The notes under the pieces: model-generated | What the model was told of the DNA's origin: nothing | Database searches by the model: none | The model's input: the letters and a program-made list of their open reading frames with translations, nothing else | Program-made: the position numbers and the translations under genes | In this document: one piece after another, positions 60,129 to 64,000 of the stretch | How positions within the stretch are numbered: the first letter of the stretch is position 1 | Layout of the letters: each line of letters begins with the position of its first letter | Assembly (NCBI GenBank): GCA_964549495.1 | Contig: CAZJWJ010000003.1 | Coordinates: 26,745 to 90,744, forward strand | Origin: JACKBJ01 sp964549495 | GTDB lineage: Bacteria; Chloroflexota; Anaerolineae; Epilineales; Epilineaceae | Direction: 5' to 3' | Length of the DNA: 64,000 nucleotides

Positions 60129-61603
60129 GCTCGCCCGCCCGCGTCCGCATCGCCCCTTCGCCCACCGGCTTCATGCACATCGGCACCGCCCGCACGGCCA
60201 TCTTCGACTGGCTCCTGGCGCGCAGCACCGGCGGGTCCTTCGTGCTGCGCATCGAGGACACCGACCGCAAGCGTTATGTCGAGGGCGCGACGGAGGCCTT
60301 GATCGAGGGCCTGGACTGGCTGGGCATCCGGCCGGACGAGGGGCCGGGTCTGGGTGGCGACTTCGGGCCCTACGTCCAGAGCGAGCGCCTGGATCTGTAT
60401 CGCGAGCACGCGGACGTATTGCTAGAGTCTGGACACGCCTACCGCTGCTTCTGCAGCGCCGACGAGTTGGCGCGAATGCGGCAGGAGCGCAAGGCGGCCG
60501 GCCTGCCCGGCAGCTACGACCGGCGCTGCCGCCGGCTGGATCCTGCCGAATCGAAGCTTCTCGCAGCGGACGGCGCCGCGCACGTCGTCCGCCTGGCCAT
60601 GCCGGAGGCAGGCGAGATCTTCGTCGAGGATCGCCTGCGCGGCCGGGTTCGCTTCGGCCACACCGAGCTCGAGGACGCGGTGCTGCTCAAGAGCGATGGT
60701 TTTCCGACCTACCAGCTGGCGGTGGTCATCGACGATCACCTGATGCAGATCAGCCACGTGCTGCGCGGCGAGGAATGGCTCTCCAGCGCGCCCATCCAAG
60801 TGCGGCTGTATCAGGCCTTCGGCTGGGCGGAGCCCGTCTGGGTGCACCTGCCCCTGGTGCTGCGCCCGGACGGCGGCGGCAAGCTCTCCAAGCGCGACGG
60901 CGGCGCCGAGCTCCTGGGCTACCGCGAGCGCGGCTACCTGCCCGAGGCGCTTTTCAACTACCTGGCCCTATTGGGCTGGCGATTCAGCGGCGAGGAAGAC
61001 CTCTTCGACCGCCAGACGGCCGTCGAGCGCTTCGACATCGACGCGCTGCAGAGTTCGCATGCCCGGCTGGATACCGAGAAGCTGGACTGGATGAACGGGG
61101 TCTACATCCGGGCCCTGGATCCGGACGACCTGGCCGAGCGGCTCCTGCCCTTCATGGAAGCGGCCGGCCTGCCGGTCGAGTTGCCCCGCCTACGCCGCAT
61201 GGTCCCCCTGATCCAGGAGCGCCTGGTCACGTTGACGGACGCAGCGGACAAGCTGGCGCTCTTCTGGGCCGATTCGGTCGATCCCGATCCGGCCGAGATG
61301 GTCCCGCGCAAGATGGACGCCACCCAGACGATCCAGCTCATGCAAGCGCTGGTCGATTGCCTCGAGGCAGTCGAGGAGGCCGACTGGCGCGAGGAGATCT
61401 TGGAGGCGCGCCTGCGCGAGCTGGCCGAGTCCGAGTCGGTCAAACTGGGTCCGCTGCTCCAGCCCTTGCGCCTGGCGACGACGGGCGTCAAGGTGGCGCC
61501 GCCCATGTTCGGCACGCTCGAGCTCATCGGGCGAGAGACGAGCTTGGCGCGGCTGATCGAAGGCCGGCGGCGGCTGGCGGAGTGGGCCAGGGAGACGGCC
61601 TGA
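60125..61603 (+). CDS. gltX: glutamyl-tRNA synthetase
   Basis: A 492-residue class I aminoacyl-tRNA synthetase. HIGH motif as PSPTGFMHIGTAR; KMSKS as KLSKRDG; the C-x-C, R-CR zinc-like set in CFCSADEL and RRCRRLD; anticodon-binding region 330-485. It charges tRNA-Glu. The ATG overlaps the rodA stop (ATGA), and its stop overlaps the ltaE start (TGATG). Length is typical (about 470-500). Confidence 0.96.
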   Translation: MSSPARVRIAPSPTGFMHIGTARTAIFDWLLARSTGGSFVLRIEDTDRKRYVEGATEALIEGLDWLGIRPDEGPGLGGDFGPYVQSERLDLYREHADVLLESGHAYRCFCSADELARMRQERKAAGLPGSYDRRCRRLDPAESKLLAADGAAHVVRLAMPEAGEIFVEDRLRGRVRFGHTELEDAVLLKSDGFPTYQLAVVIDDHLMQISHVLRGEEWLSSAPIQVRLYQAFGWAEPVWVHLPLVLRPDGGGKLSKRDGGAELLGYRERGYLPEALFNYLALLGWRFSGEEDLFDRQTAVERFDIDALQSSHARLDTEKLDWMNGVYIRALDPDDLAERLLPFMEAAGLPVELPRLRRMVPLIQERLVTLTDAADKLALFWADSVDPDPAEMVPRKMDATQTIQLMQALVDCLEAVEEADWREEILEARLRELAESESVKLGPLLQPLRLATTGVKVAPPMFGTLELIGRETSLARLIEGRRRLAEWARETA

Positions 61604-62643
61604 TGCAGCTGGTCGACCTGCGGTCGGATACCCTGACCCGGCCCACCGATGCCATGCGACGGGCGATGGCCGAGGCGGAGGTGGGCGACGACGTCTTCGG
61701 CGAGGATCCGACGATCCGCCGCTTGGAGGAGGTCTCCGCCGAGCGGATGGGCAAGGAGGCCGCGCTCTTCGTGGCCTCGGGCACGATGGGCAACCTCTGC
61801 GCGCTCTTGGCCTGGTGCGGCCGGGGCGAGGAGGTGATCCTGGGCGATCAGAGCCATACCTTCGTCTACGAGGCCGGCGGCTCGGCCGCGGTCGGCGGCA
61901 TCCATCCCCATCCGGTGGCCACGGCCGACGACGGACGCTTGCCGCTGGAGGCCATCGAGGGCGCCATCCGGGTCGACAACGTTCACTTCCCGCCCACGCG
62001 CCTGATCTGCCTGGAGAACACGCACAACCGCCGCGGCGGCAGCCTGCTCGAACCGGGCTACATGCAGCAGGTGCGCCAGCTGGCGGATCGCCACGACCTG
62101 GCGGTGCACCTGGACGGCGCGCGGCTCTTCAACGCGGCGGTGGCGCTGGGGCTGCCGGCGACCGACCTGACCGCCGACGTCGACTCGGTGACCTTCTGCC
62201 TGTCCAAGGGTCTGGCGGCGCCGGTCGGCAGCGCGCTCTGCGGTTCGCGAGACTTCATCGACCGCGCCCGACGCGCTCGAAAGATGCTGGGCGGCGGAAT
62301 GCGACAGGCCGGCGTGCTGGCGGCGGCCGGCCTGGTCGCCCTGGACCAGATGGTCGACCGCCTGGCCGATGATCACGCCAACGCGCACCGCCTGGCCGAG
62401 GGCATCGCCGATCTCCCTGGAATCCACATCGACCCGGCGGCCGTGCGCAGCAACATCGTCATCTTCGCGCTTCGAGCCTCCGATCTCGGGCCCGACCAGC
62501 TGGTCGCGGCCTTGGAGGCCGAGGGTATCCGCATCTTCGCCATCGGCGGCGATCGGCTGCGCGCGGTGACCCACTACGAGGTCGATCGCGCGGGCATCGA
62601 TCGGGCCATCCGCGCCTTCGAAAGGGCTCTGATTCGAGCTTGA
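61603..62643 (+). CDS. ltaE: low-specificity L-threonine aldolase
   Basis: A 346-residue PLP-dependent fold-type I enzyme that splits L-threonine into glycine and acetaldehyde. It opens VDLRSDTLTRPTDAM; PLP-binding features include FVASGTMGNLCAL, the ENTHNRRGGS loop, HLDGARLFNAAVALG (the Asp that contacts the pyridine) and CLSKGLAAPVGSALCG, whose Lys forms the Schiff base. It is coupled to gltX (TGATG). Its stop overlaps the -35 box of the following tRNA gene. Confidence 0.95.
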   Translation: MQLVDLRSDTLTRPTDAMRRAMAEAEVGDDVFGEDPTIRRLEEVSAERMGKEAALFVASGTMGNLCALLAWCGRGEEVILGDQSHTFVYEAGGSAAVGGIHPHPVATADDGRLPLEAIEGAIRVDNVHFPPTRLICLENTHNRRGGSLLEPGYMQQVRQLADRHDLAVHLDGARLFNAAVALGLPATDLTADVDSVTFCLSKGLAAPVGSALCGSRDFIDRARRARKMLGGGMRQAGVLAAAGLVALDQMVDRLADDHANAHRLAEGIADLPGIHIDPAAVRSNIVIFALRASDLGPDQLVAALEAEGIRIFAIGGDRLRAVTHYEVDRAGIDRAIRAFERALIRA

Positions 62644-62668
62644 CAAGTCGGCTCGAGGCTGATAAATT
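62640..62668 (+). promoter_or_regulatory. promoter of the tRNA-Asp gene
   Basis: A perfect TTGACA (62640-62645) overlapping the ltaE stop codon, a 17-nt spacer and TAAATT (62663-62668). The tRNA begins 24 nt later. Confidence 0.75.
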
Positions 62669-62691
62669 ATCCTCTCGTCGCAAGTCGATTC

Positions 62692-62764
62692 GGGGGCGTG
62701 GTGTAGCGGTTAACACACTGGCCTGTCAAGCCAGAGATCGCGGGTTCGATCCCCGTCGCTCCCG
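62692..62764 (+). tRNA. tRNA-Asp (GTC anticodon)
   Basis: A full cloverleaf of 73 nt: acceptor 7 bp with one G-U, D stem GTGT/ACAC, anticodon stem CTGGC/GCCAG with loop CTGTCAA (anticodon GTC), T stem GCGGG/CCCGT and T loop TTCGATC. The discriminator is G; CCA is not encoded. Confidence 0.95.
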
Positions 62765-62772
62765 CCTCGAGA

Positions 62773-62815
62773 CGAAGGGCCGTGACATCAAGTGTCACGG
62801 CCCTTCGTGCGTTTG
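62773..62815 (+). terminator. intrinsic terminator after tRNA-Asp
   Basis: A perfect 15-bp stem (62773-62787 with 62793-62807), 5-nt loop, then TGCGTTT. Confidence 0.85.
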
Positions 62816-62896
62816 GGCTCGTCAGGCCCTTCTGATCTCGGTTGGATCGACTGTCCAACTCTGTCGACGTAGCGCCAGCCAGATCGAAGCGAGCAG

Positions 62897-63148
62897 CTAC
62901 TTGCGCAGGTACTTCTCGAAGACCCAGAGCACGATCATCGAGCCCACGAAGGCTGAGATGATCTCGCCGACGATGCCCCCGATGTTCAGGATCGGCGAGA
63001 GCAGGGTGAAGACCACGCCGCCGATGATGGCGCCGATCATGCCGACCACGACGTCGCTCAGATCGAGCTTCGACTCCTTGTGCATCACGTATCCCGCCAG
63101 CCAGCCGCCGATCGTGCCGACGAGGATCCACCAGATCAATCCGCTCAA
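62897..63148 (-). CDS. GlsB/YeaQ/YmgE-type membrane stress protein
   Basis: An 83-residue protein. The TTG at 63148 is chosen because GGAGG lies about 7 nt upstream and the family is 80-90 residues; longer frames to 63277 add only a basic leader. Three membrane helices: LSGLIWWILVGTIGGWLAGYVM, LSDVVVGMIGAIIGGVVFTLL and IVGEIISAFVGSMIVLWVF. Members are small hydrophobic stress-induced proteins of unknown mechanism. Confidence 0.85.
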   Translation of the reverse strand: MSGLIWWILVGTIGGWLAGYVMHKESKLDLSDVVVGMIGAIIGGVVFTLLSPILNIGGIVGEIISAFVGSMIVLWVFEKYLRK

Positions 63149-63346
63149 GACTGTCCTCCGTGCTCGTGTGTGGTTGCTGAGCCGCCTCCGATTCGAGTCG
63201 GACGCGGTAGCGGGACGATACCCGGGTGGCCGCGGTCGTGCAACCGCACTTCCCGCGTTCGACGTGGGACGTGGCATGGCAGGCCTCCACCCAATCCACC
63301 CGTGCCTCCTGCTTCGACCAACCGCTCACGGAATAGTTTCAGAGTC

Positions 63347-63568
63347 ATGAACCCTGACCGTGCAACACCCCATGCGCCGCCTGGCTCGGGCTTGTGCTCG
63401 AGTTGCGCCCATGCACGGACCGTGGCCAACGACCGAGGTTCGGTCTTCCTCTTCTGCGGCCTATCACGCAAGGACCCGAGCTTCCCGCGCTATCCTGCCT
63501 TACCCGTTCGACACTGTGAGGGCCATCGACCTGCCGAACCCACCGCGCCGCTCGAAGCCGATGTCTGA
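63347..63568 (+). CDS. small four-Cys zinc-binding-like protein
   Basis: A 73-residue protein with cysteines at 17, 20, 37 and 57 (LCSSC, FLFCGLS, VRHCEGH). The pattern, with SVFLFCGLS and FPRYPALPVRHCEGH, resembles a family of tiny uncharacterised proteins with a conserved YPxLPV-x-C end. Probably a single zinc site. No strong Shine-Dalgarno. The function is not known. Confidence 0.55.
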   Translation: MNPDRATPHAPPGSGLCSSCAHARTVANDRGSVFLFCGLSRKDPSFPRYPALPVRHCEGHRPAEPTAPLEADV

Positions 63569-63832
63569 TGCCGCCCGCGCCTGATGGCGCGTAGGCGCCT
63601 CGCGGTCATCGAGAACCCGGTAGCCTTCGAGGACATCGAGGCGCTTCCAGACGTGCCGGGTAGCATTCGCCCGTCGACTCCTTCTGGGTCTTGAGCCAGC
63701 GCTCGGATCACCGACGTTGCCTCACAAGGATCGGTGACGACACCTGGGCGTTGGTGGAGACGTCACGGTAAGGGCTGCAACGGCGTTCGATAGACCCGAA
63801 GTCACCGACGCCGATCACCAGAGGGAGTCACG
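63569..63832. other. intergenic stretch, nothing convincing seen
   Basis: 264 bases between the four-Cys protein and the last gene. A 36-codon ATG frame (63584 to 63694) has no Shine-Dalgarno and ends in low-complexity residues; it is not called. Confidence 0.4.
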
Positions 63833-64000
63833 ATGGGGGCGAATCGGTTCCACGTTGGCATGGAGAGCATCGGACGACGGTTCGGCTCTACGCGGCAGGC
63901 CCGATCCGGCAGCGGGATCGTCCTCGCGATCGTCGGCTCGGTTGCCGGGCTGGTCTGGACCAGCGACATGAATGTGAAGCGAATCGATCCGGCTCGAGCG
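63833..64000 (+). CDS. N-terminus of an exported or membrane protein (truncated at window edge)
   Basis: ATG 63833 has AGAGGGAG 5-6 nt upstream. The 56 codons before the edge carry a basic start (RRFGSTRQAR) and a hydrophobic segment (GIVLAIVGSVAGLVWTSDMN), so a signal anchor. The remainder is outside the window; the family cannot be named. Confidence 0.55.
   Translation, partial: MGANRFHVGMESIGRRFGSTRQARSGSGIVLAIVGSVAGLVWTSDMNVKRIDPARA

Noticed and set aside
59045..61603. 852-codon frame spanning rodA and gltX in one reading frame
   Set aside because: Its N-terminal part is rodA read out of frame; only the gltX half is genuine and starts at 60125.
63584..63694. 36-codon frame between the four-Cys protein and the last gene
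   Set aside because: No ribosome-binding site and no similarity; too short to support.

Overview
The window is high-GC, gene-dense bacterial chromosomal DNA from a draft assembly (two runs of 10 N). The best guess is a Chloroflexota-like bacterium. This rests on secreted proteins carrying a YLP-type motif and Pro/Thr linkers, a STAND-TPR regulator, a stand-alone bL25 with an acidic tail, and a fused mre-min locus. It is an inference from style, not from a marker gene search. There is no rRNA, CRISPR array, prophage or integrated island; one tRNA-Asp is present.

Region 1 (1-10.9 kb): the end of an unknown gene, a membrane-anchored TPR protein, a large STAND (NB-ARC/TPR) regulator, a small secreted PPC-domain protein damaged by an assembly gap, a deoC plus ALDH16-type double aldehyde dehydrogenase operon, an unknown protein paired with a WYL regulator, and a 52-residue small protein with its own terminator. 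Region 2 (11-19.2 kb): a Lon-like protease broken by one extra G, an S9 peptidase, a DUF1566-type membrane protein, a Cas4/RecB-like Fe-S nuclease, a DUF1761 protein and a CDP-alcohol phosphatidyltransferase. Region 3 (19.2-25.4 kb): a translationally coupled operon of three glutamate-synthase-like genes, divergent from an Lrp/AsnC regulator. Region 4 (25.5-32.2 kb): a zinc-ribbon membrane peptide, an acyl-CoA dehydrogenase, a tyrosine-recombinase fold protein without its catalytic residues, an LPXTG-like surface protein, a 167-bp MITE, and a glycosyltransferase/unknown/rmlD operon.

Region 5 (32.4-39.4 kb) encodes large exported proteins: a cadherin-like multidomain protein with a degenerate zincin-like segment, an endonuclease/exonuclease/phosphatase-family nuclease with a lamin-tail domain, and a cytochrome-c/copper monooxygenase fusion. 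Region 6 (39.5-48.3 kb): an ABC-2 exporter (ATPase and two permeases, one disrupted by a chimeric insert), mutS2, an excisionase-type HTH protein, a LysM protein, a LysM/L,D-transpeptidase and a small exported protein. Region 7 (48.3-64 kb): recJ, a glycosyltransferase, rplY, then mreB-mreC-mreD-mrdA-minC-minD-minE-rodA-gltX-ltaE. Many of these junctions overlap (GTGA, ATGA, TGATG), so wall elongation and septum placement appear to be expressed together. The window ends with tRNA-Asp, a GlsB-type membrane protein, a four-Cys small protein and the start of an exported protein.

Promoters recur in two styles: extended -10 elements (TGnTATACT-like), and -10 boxes 7-8 nt before the start codon, which suggest leaderless mRNAs. 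Several long antisense open frames are GC-driven shadows and were left out.
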